Assembly: GCA_036245805.1 (NCBI GenBank)
Contig: BTRK01000004.1
Location: 32,845,541 to 32,909,540 of the forward strand
Length of the DNA: 64,000 bases
From: Pristionchus mayeri
Taxonomy: Eukaryota; Nematoda; Chromadorea; Rhabditida; Neodiplogasteridae
Direction: 5' to 3'
In this document: positions 1 through 11,434 of the stretch, piece after piece
Position numbering within the stretch: the stretch's first letter is position 1
Layout: every line of letters begins with the position of its first letter
Notes under the pieces: model-generated
What the model was told of the DNA's origin: nothing
The model's database searches: none
Seen by the model: the letters and a program-made list of their open reading frames with translations, nothing else
Translations under genes and position numbers: made by a program

Positions 1-2
1 AC

Positions 3-489
3 TCAAACCTTCTTGCAATGATCACTGCACGTGAAGTGAATCAATGCGTGTTTGTAATTGAAGAGAGCCATCTGGCATAGATCAAAGCAGAAGAACTGAA
101 ATTACGATGACTTTGTAAGAAACAAGGAATGGCCACACATCCCACGGGCTCTTAAAAGAAATGGATTTAACTCTTCTGGAATTATTGAGAACCAAACAGG
201 TATGAATCCCACTCACATCCTTCTCTTTCATTCTTTCGGTAAGCACATATTCACAGACGAGATTTCTTTTGTATCTCTTCTTGGCTTCATTCTTCTTTTC
301 GAGAGACACCTCTACAATGCAGTTACAGAAATATTATGATTTCATTATTCAAAATTGTCTTAGTAAATTTTAATGAACATCAATTTACTCACCAATATCC
401 TTCACTCGATTCTTGTCCCGATTGGCAAAATTGCCTGATTCATAAACTTCGAAAGCATCCAGAACGAAATCGGAGACATGTCTACCGAG
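3..489 (-). CDS. Last three exons of an unrecognised gene
   Basis: Three minus-strand exons join in phase: 489-393, 311-217 and 95-3, ending in TGA. Acceptors are ATTCCAG, TTGTAG and TTTCAG; the first two donors are GTGAGT. The peptide is about 94 residues. It starts LGRHVSDFVLDAFEVYESG, has a lysine-rich charged middle (EVSLEKKNEAKKRYKR) and ends in a Cys/His-containing tail (HFTCSDHCKKV). I do not recognise the family. Upstream exons must exist; it may be the 3' end of the gene whose exons lie at 760-4982, or a separate gene. Clean splice phasing is the main support. Confidence 0.5.
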
Positions 490-759
490 CTGGAATGATA
501 TAGTTACCAGATGAGGCAGGATAAGAATACTATTAGGAATCTAACAACGAAATACATATACACTCAGAACTTTATGAATTCGGAGAAGCTGAATGCGAAA
601 CATATTAGACGATTGTATGACTGATCTAAAATAAAATATTTAAACGAACATCATAAAACTGCTGCCAATCACATTCAGTTATGGAGTCAGGCTGAAATAG
701 CGCTCATTAAGTGAACTTTCAGGGAAAAGTATATGATTATCAGTAGTGGCTATGATATG

Positions 760-2503
760 TCAATACAGAAAGCAATAATCACTTTCTAAATTTTCTTCCG
801 CTTCATCATCTCGTGGCTTTCTGACTGGATAGGGATCATAATCTGAAAACAGCAACAATTGAATCATTCCTTGGAAAACACCTTTCTCGTTTCGTTTATA
901 ACCTTACATTTAAACAAAAACATTTACTTTCTCTTTACTAACGTATTGCTGTTATATTTATAAATTGATTATATAGCATTTGAATAACTTGAAACAAAGG
1001 GTTCTGATTCTTTATCAGGCCATCGCTCACGGAAAAAAAATTGAAAATCCACCCCTTTTTTGGAAAAGTCGCCAAGACTGCTAGCTGCTTCTCTGGTGCG
1101 GTTATTATTCGCATTGCAGATCTGAAATAATCCAACTAAAAGCAGGCAAACAATGTCACAACTATAATCGTGAAATTGTTTACCCGCTCAATATTAGCCA
1201 TTTTCTTACGAACGAGGTCAAAGTGAGCAGGAAGTAGATCCTGAAAGCAGAATAATGATTACGTCACTTATTTTTATACCTTGTACTAAAAAGATGTGTG
1301 TTAAAAATAAAAAAAAACTCCTTTCAAAAGTTCAAATGCTTAAAATACAGAGTAAACAAGACTTATCAGGGTAACACATTTGCGCTAATCACGCTTTTAA
1401 GATTTTGGCGTACCTCTTCAAGTATGGCCAAATCTTGTTCGGTTTGATCGGAAACGAGGACAGCACGCGCTAATCGTTCCGCCCCAACATGAAGATCTCC
1501 TGCGCGCATATCATTTTTATTTTTTAAAACAGTGATACAATGGGATAAGGACCATCGAATACAGTACGCATGAGACGCTTAGTGATCGATAGTGCTCACG
1601 TCTACATATTCAGTGCATTAAGATAGGCCAATGAATATTAACATTAGAATATATGTTTTAGGTCGACCTTACTGAATCTGTAGAGCCTGCACAAATAAAA
1701 AAATATTACCGGCAGCCATGAAGGCCTTTCCGTTTTGCAGTTGCTGCTCTACTTGAGATCGAAACTTAGCGTGGTCGGTAACCGACAACCCTACAATAAC
1801 AGTTCGCCAAATTTTATTTATTAAATAGCCATGTTTCGGTGGCTGTATTAGAAATAGATATTAGATCATCAGCAATGCTAAAAGTGCGGCATTTTGAGTA
1901 ATCATGAACATTCGCTCCAAAAATCGCGCGAGAGTTTTTTTTTTCTTTTGTTCGACCCTCCTCATATCTCGGCCTCCCTCTCTGTAGAATGCCGTGAAAA
2001 GCAGATAAAGTATACCAAATGCCATGAGAAGCTGCGAACGAACAGAAAACCCAGGAGGGAGGGAATCAACGGCGTCAACCGGAAAACAGGCAAACTCAGT
2101 TTTTAGGAATTTAAGTAATTCAATATGACCTCATTCTTCTTTTTGTTTTTCTTCTTATGTTGGCTATTCGGAAAATGAGAATCCACAGACTGCACGACCT
2201 GAACAATAATATATTTTTACGAACCAAGCTAAGCACTAGACTTTGAGACAAGGTGGAATTAAATAACCTCTTTTCCGGCTTGTGTGCGATCCTTGGCAAT
2301 AGAAAAAACATATTCATTGAGACTCTAAATTGTTATGTAATGTTTAAAATACATTGTGTTCAAACTGCTTACGGATTTGCGAATGAGTGCGAACAACGAG
2401 GGAGTAAACTCGACTGGATTCCCATAGGCTTGCTCGAATAAGTTAATCAACAGTTGTTCGTTGCACGGATCATTGGGAATGTTCGAAAGAGCACCAACAG
2501 GCG
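760..2503 (-). CDS. Multi-exon gene part with a TOM20-like core
   Basis: Minus-strand exons at 2503-2373, 1790-1710, 1499-1414, 1240-1184, 1121-1031 and 842-760 are phase compatible; the last ends in TGA. Exons 1790-1184 together read KFRSQVEQQLQNGKAFMAAG, DLHVGAERLARAVLVSDQ and DLLPAHFDLVRKKM. This resembles the TPR-like receptor core of the mitochondrial import receptor TOM20 (pattern: E..L..G....G..H...A...C.QP, then LP...F..L). No N-terminal membrane segment is visible, so mitochondrial anchoring is not shown. The first exon (PVGALSNIPNDPCNEQLL...) and last exon (HYDPYPVRKPRDDEAEE...) are unrecognised. The acceptor before 1499 (GCGCAG) is weak. It may be continuous with the repeat-exon block at 3101-4982. 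Confidence 0.4.
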
Positions 2504-3100
2504 CTGTAAAATCAACAGCATGATAAAAAGGAAAGTGTAAGGGAAACGATTAAAATAATAATTAGATAATTACAAGCTTTAATTCGGCAAACTGTATCAA
2601 GGCAATGAGATAGTGGTAAGAGTCTAATCTCACCGTTCGCAATTAGAAGCATTTCGCGATAGATATTCGACAGTATGATTTAACAGTTGTAGTGTAATTC
2701 ATTGGCGAGTTAAAATTGAGAAGAAATTAGCGGGAGATGGAAGGGAACGATTGATGGAATCATAGAGAGACGAAGCAATTTGAATATTTACAACACCAAT
2801 CGCTTCTGTTGTCAATTTCGGAAACGACGTGAAAAATATTAGAAAAGTACATGGTAATTGAGGTTTAAAGCTATTACACATCGTAAGATTCAATGTTTAC
2901 AGAAATCATATATTAGAACAGAAGTTTCTTCTAATTTCTTTTGATAAAAGCTGTAATGGGTAGGATAATAGAGAGATTCAACAAGTCCTTAACTTCGATT
3001 ACTCATCTTCGAGTTTCTGATTTGCTCTCTAGAAGTATTTATTTAGCTTGATCGAAAAGGAAGCATTGTATATCATTTTCGAAAGAAAAATTTAGTACAC

Positions 3101-4982
3101 CTGATACAGCTCCTCCCAAGTTTCATCTCTCTGTTTCTTTTGTCCTGCCTCGTTAGCACGAACCGCGCTCTGAAATAGATGATTGGTTTCCAATGCTATT
3201 CAAGCATATGTTCGACACATATTTCGTTAACTAATAAAAATTCACAGAAACAAGAAATTATACAGGGTGGCTGATAAATATTGCGCCACTTTTCTTGTTT
3301 CTCAATCTCCATTCTCTGTAGGCACCATTGCATCAAATTTGGTAACTATGTTGGTAAGGGACAAATGTTATTAGCCTTTAAATATTATCTGGATTGTTCA
3401 AGTATTTCAAGAGTTATCACTTCTGAAATATTTTGTTTTGGAATTGGGACTTTTCTGGGCACATAAACGTATCTGATAGTTTATGCCGACTTACAGCAAG
3501 GAATTAGATACAGGACTCATCCATTTATTCCTAATAAGAACAACCATTTACACGTATAAATAAGTGATCAATTATATTATGAGCCTCGGAACTTTCTCAG
3601 AAATGCTTTAAAATTATTTCATTATGAACGGCGCTCTATAAAAATAATAATATTTCGAAGCCGCATTCTTCGAACACATTAGCTATTGGAATTGTTCTAT
3701 TTTATGCATGATACTCCATCATTCTTTATTGTGAAAATGCATTCCATTTGCTTGGGCATATTGATTCGGAACCAGAATAAGTTGCGAAATGCTGCGAAGC
3801 GCCTCTTTTAGCGATATTTTGAGGTGCCTACTTCTACTATTAATTCAACGTTTACATTCAATTTGATGCAACAATATTTCATAACTCGACTCTGTTAATA
3901 GCTATGCAACATTATACGGCGGTATCAACATTCAGAATAAGAAATTCCGAAAAGTGAGTTTTTTGCATATGCGTGACTGAAAGTCATCAAATTTATCTCT
4001 CTCTGTTTTCAGAGACCCTATATCGCATTTGACAAGATTATCACTTAGTGGAAGGGTTACTCTTCATATTCACCTCGGTTGCAATTTCGATGGACATTGA
4101 GATGATTTTATATATCGAAAAATGTGAACGGCGCATTGAGTAAAAATGTAGACTACTTTTTGCCTCCATGCTAAGAGGCCAGTCGATACCATGAAGCCTG
4201 CGTCTAGTAATTGTTTTGCACGGTACTGATATATATTTAAACGCAATATGATAATTATCCTTTTATTTGTTTGCGAGATATGATTCAAAAGGTAGACGCA
4301 ATATTTATCAGCCACCCTGTAGTATACCTGATACAACTCCTCCCAAGTTTTATCTCTCTGATGTAATGTCATTTCCCCGCTAGCATGGGCGGTGCGCTGA
4401 AATAAATTAAGTTTCAAAAAATCCAATAATATATTTAAGTAGAAATTAGAGTATTCACACAGATAATATAGTTCACCTGATACAACTCCTCCCAGGTTTC
4501 ATCTCTCTGATGAAACATTTCTGAATTGTTTTCGCGAACCGCGCGCTGAAATAAATCGAAGCTTCAAATGTGATGCAAGCATATACTAAATATATTCCAT
4601 TATCATATTTTTATAGCAAGGAAATATAGATTACCTGATACAACTCCTCCCAGGTTTCATCTCCCTGTTTCATTTTGTCTGCCTCGTTTGCACGAACCGC
4701 ACGCTGAAATTGTTATTCCTGATGCTATTCAAGCATAATATCGAAATATATACTCAAATAGATAATATCACGTTCAAACATCCAAGAAAATGCTGCATAC
4801 CTGATACAGCTTCTCCCAAGTTTCATCTATCTGTCGACTTTCTGCCATTTTCTGAGACAATTCAATGAGTTCGGTAGCCGGATCAGACTGAAAAGAAATA
4901 GATAATACGACTGACAGTGTTGGTTACACGCCTTTTCTTCTTTCATATCGGTCGGCAGCTTGTTTGCTAACTCATCAGCCAT
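3101..4982 (-). CDS. 5' part of a gene with tandemly duplicated 69-base exons
   Basis: A start-like exon (4982-4932, MADELANKLPTDMKEEK) is followed by 4887-4801 and then four exons of exactly 69 bases: 4703-4635, 4545-4477, 4396-4328 and 3169-3101. All are phase 0. Each 69-base exon encodes 23 residues of the form RAVRANEADK..., ending DETWEELYQ; the 87-base exon ends DETWEKLYQ. So the protein carries five related Trp-containing acidic-helical units, one per exon, arisen by exon duplication. The first donor would be a rare GC donor (AAG|GCGTGT). The intron between the last two units holds a 1.06-kb inverted-repeat element. Function is unknown; an extended helical repeat or coiled coil is an inference. 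Confidence 0.5.
3263..4319. mobile_element. MITE with CAGGGTGGCTGATAAATATT termini, TA target
   Basis: The left end (from 3263) and the reverse complement of the right end (to 4319) share CAGGGTGGCTGATAAATATT and more. TA flanks both sides, as expected for the Tc1/mariner superfamily. The 1,057-base body has no transposase-like ORF. It sits in an intron between two duplicated exons of the minus-strand gene. Confidence 0.75.
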
Positions 4983-5714
4983 GGTGATCACTTCTTTCTG
5001 AAGGAAAGCATGAATACGTGGGAAAATTGAGGCCGAGGTAAAAAATACTTGTAGAAAATAAAGAGTTAAGAAATTATGAACAAAACAAACATATTTATTC
5101 GCATCTAGGCAGCTAGAACGATAAATTAAAGGCTGGATCAGTTTGTACCTTAGATCGCCGTTTGTCGAAAGTTTTCGTCATTATTCACAGATTCCTGACG
5201 CTAACACTTCCTGAGATCGATATTATTGAAGCGATCCTACCATTTAGCAGTGTAAAGATATAAACAATGGAGTTCGACCAAATTATCGAATTTAGTTGCG
5301 TTGACGGTGCTGAAGGTACCCTTTATCGAACTTCAAACCGAAGCATAATAGAAACAACGGCGAAATGTGGTTAAATGGTTTTCAATTGGGGAGAATAGGC
5401 TTTAGCCAACAATTTTTCAAAAATTGACGTAGGACATAACTCAGTTAACTAGGACCTTCAGGAATGATATTACATCATAATTCAACATGAACATAGGAAT
5501 ACTTCGCAATAATGATCCGAGAGAGGTGGATATAATAGTTGCCATGTAATTCAAGAACAATTTATGGGTGGGTTGAGATTAATGGAATTTCCAGTTATAT
5601 GAAATGGAATGAGTAACGGAAAGATAGAGAGATCATGAAGTACTTCTGATAACAACATGGATGAGATGTGAAAGAGATAAACAAAAGTGGATGTGGCATA
5701 AACTGGAGTTTTCC

Positions 5715-5840
5715 TCACTCCTCAATCTCTTCATCACTCGATTCTTCGCTGCTACTACTGATCGTGGGCCAGTATTCGTTCACTACACGTTGGACGGTGT
5801 TTCTCCAATCGTTGAGGGCATGTATTCCAGTGTGGAAGTT
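5715..5840 (-). CDS. Orphan terminal exon with acidic tail
   Basis: A minus-strand exon follows a TTTTAAG acceptor and reads 41 residues to TGA. It contains NDWRNTVQRVVNEYWPTISS followed by a Ser/Glu/Asp-rich end (SSEESSDEEIEE). The serine-acidic tail would suit CK2-type phosphorylation, which is inference. Its upstream exons are not visible because a foldback element begins at 5913. It may be a gene remnant cut by that insertion. A loose similarity of shape to the tail of the transposase at 34.5 kb was noted but is not strong. Confidence 0.35.
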   Translation of the reverse strand, partial: NFHTGIHALNDWRNTVQRVVNEYWPTISSSSEESSDEEIEE

Positions 5841-5912
5841 CTTAAAATGTGTTAATACCTAGCACTTCTATAAAACATTCGATAGAGTTAGATGGAAGAA
5901 AAAAAATTCACG

Positions 5913-6919
5913 GTATATCACGCCACTCACGAGAGAATCGAGCTAGATTCGCCATTCTTGGGAATGGAGGGAAAATCGTGAAATTAGTTCTAACCCGATT
6001 TGGGCATCTTGAGGGATGTCAGACACTCCCCCCAAAGTCTCATTACGTAGATTTAATTTTGGACTTGATGGCACCGGGTCGGATCAAGGCACCACTCACT
6101 TTGAGACCAGTTATCTCGGTTTCAGTGACCGATAGAGCAAAATTAACCCCTGAGTGACCCCAGCTCATTTTTCGAGCTCTATCGATCTGTTAAACTCGTT
6201 TCTTCTGAATACAAACTTTAACCACGCTACATTCAAAGTCGAATTTCTCGAAAACGAATGGAAAGGTGCAGCTCAAATTTTAAGAGTGCATGCATCTGAA
6301 CGAGAGCTGTCGAATGATATGCTGGCGCCGAAAATACGGACACGGCTGTGAAACTTTCGGCATGTAAACTTTCCCGGATCGTCTGCTTTCTTTTCCACAG
6401 TCAATTTTCACGTACGCCGCTCTCTACTGAGCGCGCGGCCAAGAATGATCGTTGTTCCTCGGAATTGTATGTGGAAAAGAAAGTTCAAACAATCTGGGAA
6501 AGTTTACATGGCGAAAGTTTCACAGCCGTGTAGCTCTCGTTCATATGCATGCACTCTTAAAATTTGAGCTGCACTTTTCCATTCGTTTTCGAGAAATTCG
6601 ACTTTGAACGTAGCGTGGTTAAAGTTTGCATTCAGAAGAAACGAGTTAAACAGATCGATATGGCTCGAAAAATGACCTGGGGTCATTTAGGGGACAATTT
6701 TGCTCAATCGATCACTGAAAGTGAGATAACTGGTCTCAAAGTGTGAGGTGCCTAGATCCGACCCGGTGTCATGACGTCCAAAATGAAATCTACACAATGA
6801 GACTTTGGGGGGAGTGTCTGACATCCCTCAGGATGCCCAAATCGGGTTAGAACTAATTTCACGATTTTCCCTCCATTCCTTCTCTCTGCTCGATTCTCTC
6901 GTGAGAGGCGTGATATACA
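5913..6919. repeat. Foldback element, about 1.0 kb
   Basis: Two arms of over 400 bases are imperfect reverse complements: GTATATCACGCC...CTCACGAGAGAATCGAG on the left, and the mirror image ending GGCGTGATATAC on the right. Pairing continues almost to the centre (CACGGCTGTGAAACTTTC pairs with GAAAGTTTCACAGCCGTG), leaving a loop near 6400-6475. The overlapping ORFs on both strands follow from the palindrome and are not genes. Confidence 0.85.
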
Positions 6920-7204
6920 GTCGCGCCCATAAGTCACCGGGAACTTTTGGATTGGGTTAAAATTGACTTTTTTTACCATTTTTTTGGACAATCACAACTG
7001 AGAAAATGTATGTAAAAATCTGATTTTTGCATAGAAATGTTCACAATATATTGACGAACTGATGCCCAACTTTTTAGAGCGATTGGATATCTTTTCAGCC
7101 CGCGGTGTGCGTTTTTCGGAGGTATACTCCTGTCGGGAAACACCTTTTATACCCATATGGACGAGAAAGTACAATCATAGTTACGACCCCCTTGACCCCT
7201 CTAT

Positions 7205-7258
7205 TCATGGTGTGCGGACTGCGCCCCTCTAAATGGGGGCGCTGTTTGCACACCATGA
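7205..7258. repeat. Short GC-rich hairpin
   Basis: TCATGGTGTGC pairs with GCACACCATGA, with the inner arms GCGCCCC and GGGGGCGC pairing around a short AAAT-containing loop. It is a possible small terminal hairpin of a degraded element. The bases from 6920 to 7736 otherwise show AT-rich sequence with repeated TACCGTA-type words and no supportable gene. Confidence 0.6.
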
Positions 7259-7736
7259 GTCATGGTCAAAAATCTAATGGTTGATTTTTGAGACTAAGTA
7301 CCGTACCCAATCGACTCTACAGTACCCCAGATACCGTATACCACTACCGTATCCCCGAATATCGCAAACTAACTTCATTGTTAAAGTCCTGACACCGTGT
7401 AGCGATCGTCATGTGAAACTGGAGAATTTTTTAAATGGTTCAATTTTTGCAATTATGAGGTAGTCAGGAGTGACAAATAACCAAATGACAACTAGAATTC
7501 ACACTTTAGTGGAAAATTTTGTCAAATGAGCATGTACTTGTAAGCTCCGCCCACTTGGTGTCAGTGACACACGCAGCGCCCGTCCTATCTACAGTATTCT
7601 ACACAGAAACCGAAATATACCCATCCTGGTTAGCGATAAAACAAAATCAAATAGATGAGGACGAGCCTCCGAGAATTACATCAGGTAGCGAGAAGTCGGT
7701 AATCTAAACTTTCACAAATTTCATTTATGTAAGTGC

Positions 7737-8568
7737 TTAAATAACCTCAGCGTTTACAGCTGTGCGCGGGGAAGACTGAAGAGCAGGGGGAGGAGAGCGA
7801 GGGATGGGAGATGTAGGAGCAACCTCTTTCCCAGGCACTGTCTCTTCCCCTTTCTCATCCTCATCATCACTATCAGACTCGTAGGTGCGCTGACCTTCCT
7901 TGAAGGAGATGAACTTAATAATTTTCATAAACAGAACGAGGCGAATGCTGTGCAGATGTTATCGAGCCAGTGCAGGCTTCAGTGGTCTTACTCACCTCTC
8001 TCTGAGCCCAAGGAAATTTTCTGAATTCTCTCATCAGCCTTTTCAGCTTCTTGACATTCGTGCACTATAAATGGAAAAGATCATATACGATTCTAATCAG
8101 AGGCGCTAGGACGTCGAATGATCACCGTTGGATGATGACAAAAACTGAACCCTTCTGCAGTATTTGCACAAAGTATTTGCACAATTGTTTGGCGGGAATC
8201 TCCTCTGAAAATACTGGAGAAGGTATTTTTGGTGATCATCCGACCTAGTGCCGCAACATACCATGTGAATAAATACAGATGTGTGACAGGGTCGAGCAAG
8301 AAATATATTCTTCCTTGTTCTAACCACTCACTGCACTACAAACTCACATCATAAATCATGTCCTGGAAGTTAATGGCCATCTGAATGGGCGAGATCTCCT
8401 ATCGCTCCTGTTCAGCCTCCACTGCGTCCTGAACGGAATCCCTGATTACGGTAACTATCGATCCTTCCAAGACTACGATGTACAGGTCTCCCGACTCACC
8501 GCTGTGGCAGGGACGTCAGCCGATTGGTCGATCACCATGACGTCATCGTCGGATTGATCACACGCAAA
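7737..8568 (-). CDS. 3' exons of the candidate poly-SIM gene
   Basis: Phase-0 exons at 8568-8500, 8428-8348, 8064-7996 and 7898-7737 (TAA) form the carboxyl end. The first holds DDDVMVIDQ, another hydrophobic-acidic motif. The second contains an in-frame TAG at 8399-8401, after which coding sense continues (EISPIQMAINFQDMIYD) to a good GTGAGT donor. The third is basic (KKLKRLMREFRKFPW). The last is acidic then proline-rich (YESDSDDEDEKGEE, SPIPRSPPPALQSS). Perfect phase agreement after the stop argues that it is a recent nonsense change, a sequence error, or a site removed by splicing not seen here. No family is recognised. Confidence 0.5.
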
Positions 8569-8787
8569 CTGAACATCCAGCATACTATATCTTTATAGCG
8601 ACAATAAATTGTGCGAGAACGTGAAATCAGTAGCTTGAAACTTGTACGGTGGTAATTAAAATGGCATAATACATCACTCAACACACTCATACAATTACAG
8701 GAATCACGTTCTTTGTAATACTCCTGATGACAAACTTTAGCATCTTTTACTAATTTCGAAATTGGTTATAAAAAGTGCATAACATAC

Positions 8788-11292
8788 CGGGGCGATGGGC
8801 ACTTCTTCGAGAGCAGAAGGATCTGCATGTTCTTGAGGCTCATCATCCAGCTGGATGACCTGCAGTTTCTTAGACTCCGATGAGACCTGAAATTGATACT
8901 AGCATAAAAGAATCAGCTTACTTAAATTAGTCCTGTTCAGGTGATCTCATAATGTCGTCACACTAATTTACTGATTGGGGCTTCCCCTCGACTTCAAAAT
9001 ATTCATTCCATACAATGCACAATTGAGGAGGGAAACTATTGATTTCATACTATTCCATTATGTCACGAAAGAGATTGCCTAAATTCGGCTAGATAGTTCT
9101 TCTGAATGCAACAGAATTTCCATTGTCCTCCCATGTGGACTAGTGGTTCTGGTTTTCACCCAGGCGGCCCGGGTTCGATTCCCGGCATGGGAAGTTCTTT
9201 TGTTCTGCATTGCACGTGGCTATAACCGCTTTTTAACAGCGATTCCCCCTCCCCCCGGATCATTTAATACTCAGTATATATTTATCAGTCAGGTCGTATT
9301 TTCTGAATTCAAGGATACCCATTTGAGTAAAAGACAATCCCTCTCGACAAAGTCCATACCGTTTCTACCGTAGGCGCAGAAAGTAAATCTTTGGGGAAGT
9401 ACACGAACACAAATCTACCAGGGATGCCATACCAAACTGGTAATATGAGGTGAAGAGAATGCTTAGGGTGTAATAAAGGCAATAATGAGGTACGGTAGTC
9501 CGGTTTCTAGCAGTCTACTTTAATTCATTGTGTCAAACTTCAAGCCTACCTTGCCGGTTCGAGCAGGCGGTGACTCATTCATCGATTCATCGTCATCACT
9601 GAGTATGATCACCTCCGCACGGGCTCTTATTCGTCTTTTGATATTGCTCTTCGAGAAAGCAGCCTTCAAAATGGTGCATTGTCACGGCTCTGGGTCAGAT
9701 CAAAACCAAAAAAGTATCCAGTATTTTTTACATGACGTCCCTACCGTGTCAAAACGTCTTCTGCTAAAATACTACGGAAGCGTTTTATTTTTGGTCCTCA
9801 TCCAGCACCATTATCCCGTAAACTCAAGCCGTCACAGACTCATCGTGTTTTAGTGTTTTTTCCTTCACAATAAGTATGGCTGGACGTACCATGATGGACC
9901 GTCGATAGTCCAAACTCGCATCTGTTGCTGATGCAATCGCCTTGCAAGGGAAGAGGCATCAGTCATGGCACGAACAGGGTAGGTCAACTGAGCAACGGCC
10001 GGCTGCTTCTCCAGCACTTCGATATCCGAGTCTGCCTGATTAGTGAATGTGACCTGAGAAAGAATCAATAATGTTACGTATAAGCGTGAGTAATAATAAT
10101 ATGAACTTATGCTTTAAAAGGACTTTACATGCTACCTTTCGATTCTTGCCAGCACGACGTTTAGTAAACGTCTTTCTCAGTACACCACGAGTGGGCGACG
10201 TAACTCTCTGAATTGTGGCAGGATGAAAGGCTTTCTAAAATGATCTTGGATGCTACCTTTTGACTTCTGTGAGAATGACGTGAAGCAGTTGGCTGATCCA
10301 GCATGATTACGTCCGCATCCTCCTCCTCCGTGGGCGTCGCATGCGCTTACACACCAAAGGTTTCAATACATGAGTACAACTACAAAAAAGTGTAACTAAA
10401 AGCTGTCGACTACGACAGATAACAGAGTCTGTGAGAGAGCGTCTCTAGTGACTCATGTATTTTCTCAATTGCTCTACACATTTACACGCAACTGGAAACA
10501 TACAAGGGTAGCCGGAGTGGTCGGAACTGCTGCAGCACCCGTATTATCCAGCATGATTATGTCGCCATCTCCGTCTTCAGTTAGAGGCGGGGCCTGAAAA
10601 AAATCACCTTCTTTATCGCAAATAGCATTTTTAAAATTAGATGTATCAAGTGGACATGAGGATCTCGAAAGCTTTTTCAATAATGTTTCTCGCATCTTCC
10701 CCATATTTATTAACACTGAATAGTGCTTATGAAATTATTGATTACCGGAGCCGTCGGAGTGAATACTGCTGCTGAGTGATCTACCTCGACGATCTCCAGA
10801 TCGGGATGTCAAGCGGCAGCATGTACCTGAAAATAAATAATTAGCGATAAAGCATTAGCGAGTTGACTTAACGCACTAGTTCCAATATATTATTAATGAA
10901 CAGAAACTTATATATTTCGGATCAAGTTCCAGTCAACTTATTAATATTCTACTATTCACCGTATCGATCGATTCGGAGAGTGCAACTGGATGATCTACCT
11001 CGATGGCGCCTCGATTACCATGTTCAGCGAGATCCGGCACCTGTAAAGATAACTCAAGAAAATACCTAGATATCGCATTCAATCAATCGGCCAATTTTGT
11101 GACTGATATATACCGTGGTTCAGCCATATCATCAGAACTTGGGGATACCGGGGCTGTCAGGGCGTCAGGTACAGTCGGATCGTCATCTGCAGATGCTGCA
11201 GGAGGATCTGCAGCAGTTGGTGGTTCCTGATCATCCTCCGGTCCTTCGACATCCTCTAGTTGGATCACATATTCCTCTGGCGCACTGCCCCC
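8788..11292 (-). CDS. Central repeat exons of the candidate poly-SIM gene
   Basis: Minus-strand exons, mostly phase 0, each carry a short hydrophobic core beside acidic residues: 11292-11149 (EEYVIQLEDVEGPEDD), 11040-10960 (GAIEVDHPVALSESID), about 10830-10747 (LEIVEVDHSAAV), 10593-10504 (DGDIIMLDNTG), about 10340-10256 (EEDADVIMLDQPT), 10053-9890 (DSDIEVLEKQ), about 9650-9551 (EVIILSDDDESM) and 8886-8788 (LQVIQLDDEPQE). These match the SUMO-interaction motif pattern (hydrophobic x hydrophobic hydrophobic plus acid/Ser). Exon 10215-10138 is instead strongly basic (LRKTFTKRRAGKNRK). The exon near 10.8 kb has an in-frame TGA before its motif. Some acceptors are weak, so exact limits are uncertain. 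Confidence 0.55.
9129..9193 (+). tRNA. tRNA-Glu(UUC)-like sequence with a shortened D arm
   Basis: The acceptor stem is perfect (TCCCATG with CATGGGA). The T arm is canonical (CCGGGTTCGATTCCCGG). The anticodon loop GGTTTTCACC reads UUC (Glu). The total is only 65 bases, about seven fewer than an ordinary tRNA-Glu. The missing bases are the 3' half of the D stem after GACTAGTGGTT. It is probably a tRNA pseudogene, although the remaining structure is intact. Confidence 0.6.
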
Positions 11293-11434
11293 CTTAAAAG
11301 TCGGCGTATCATGAGCTTTGCAACTATCGCTTTTTATATTACCAACTTTCGGTTATTCTGTGAATACGAATTCCTAGAAATACTGGAATCATCTGTCATT
11401 TTCTTCAACCCCCATGGGCTAGGTGTATAGCACA

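Noticed and set aside
6154..6746. Overlapping ORFs on both strands
   Set aside because: They mirror one another because the region is a palindrome, and have no splice or domain support.
10741..10830. TGA in the poly-SIM exon as selenocysteine
   Set aside because: No SECIS element was recognised and no redox-motif context exists; nonsense or mis-splicing is simpler.
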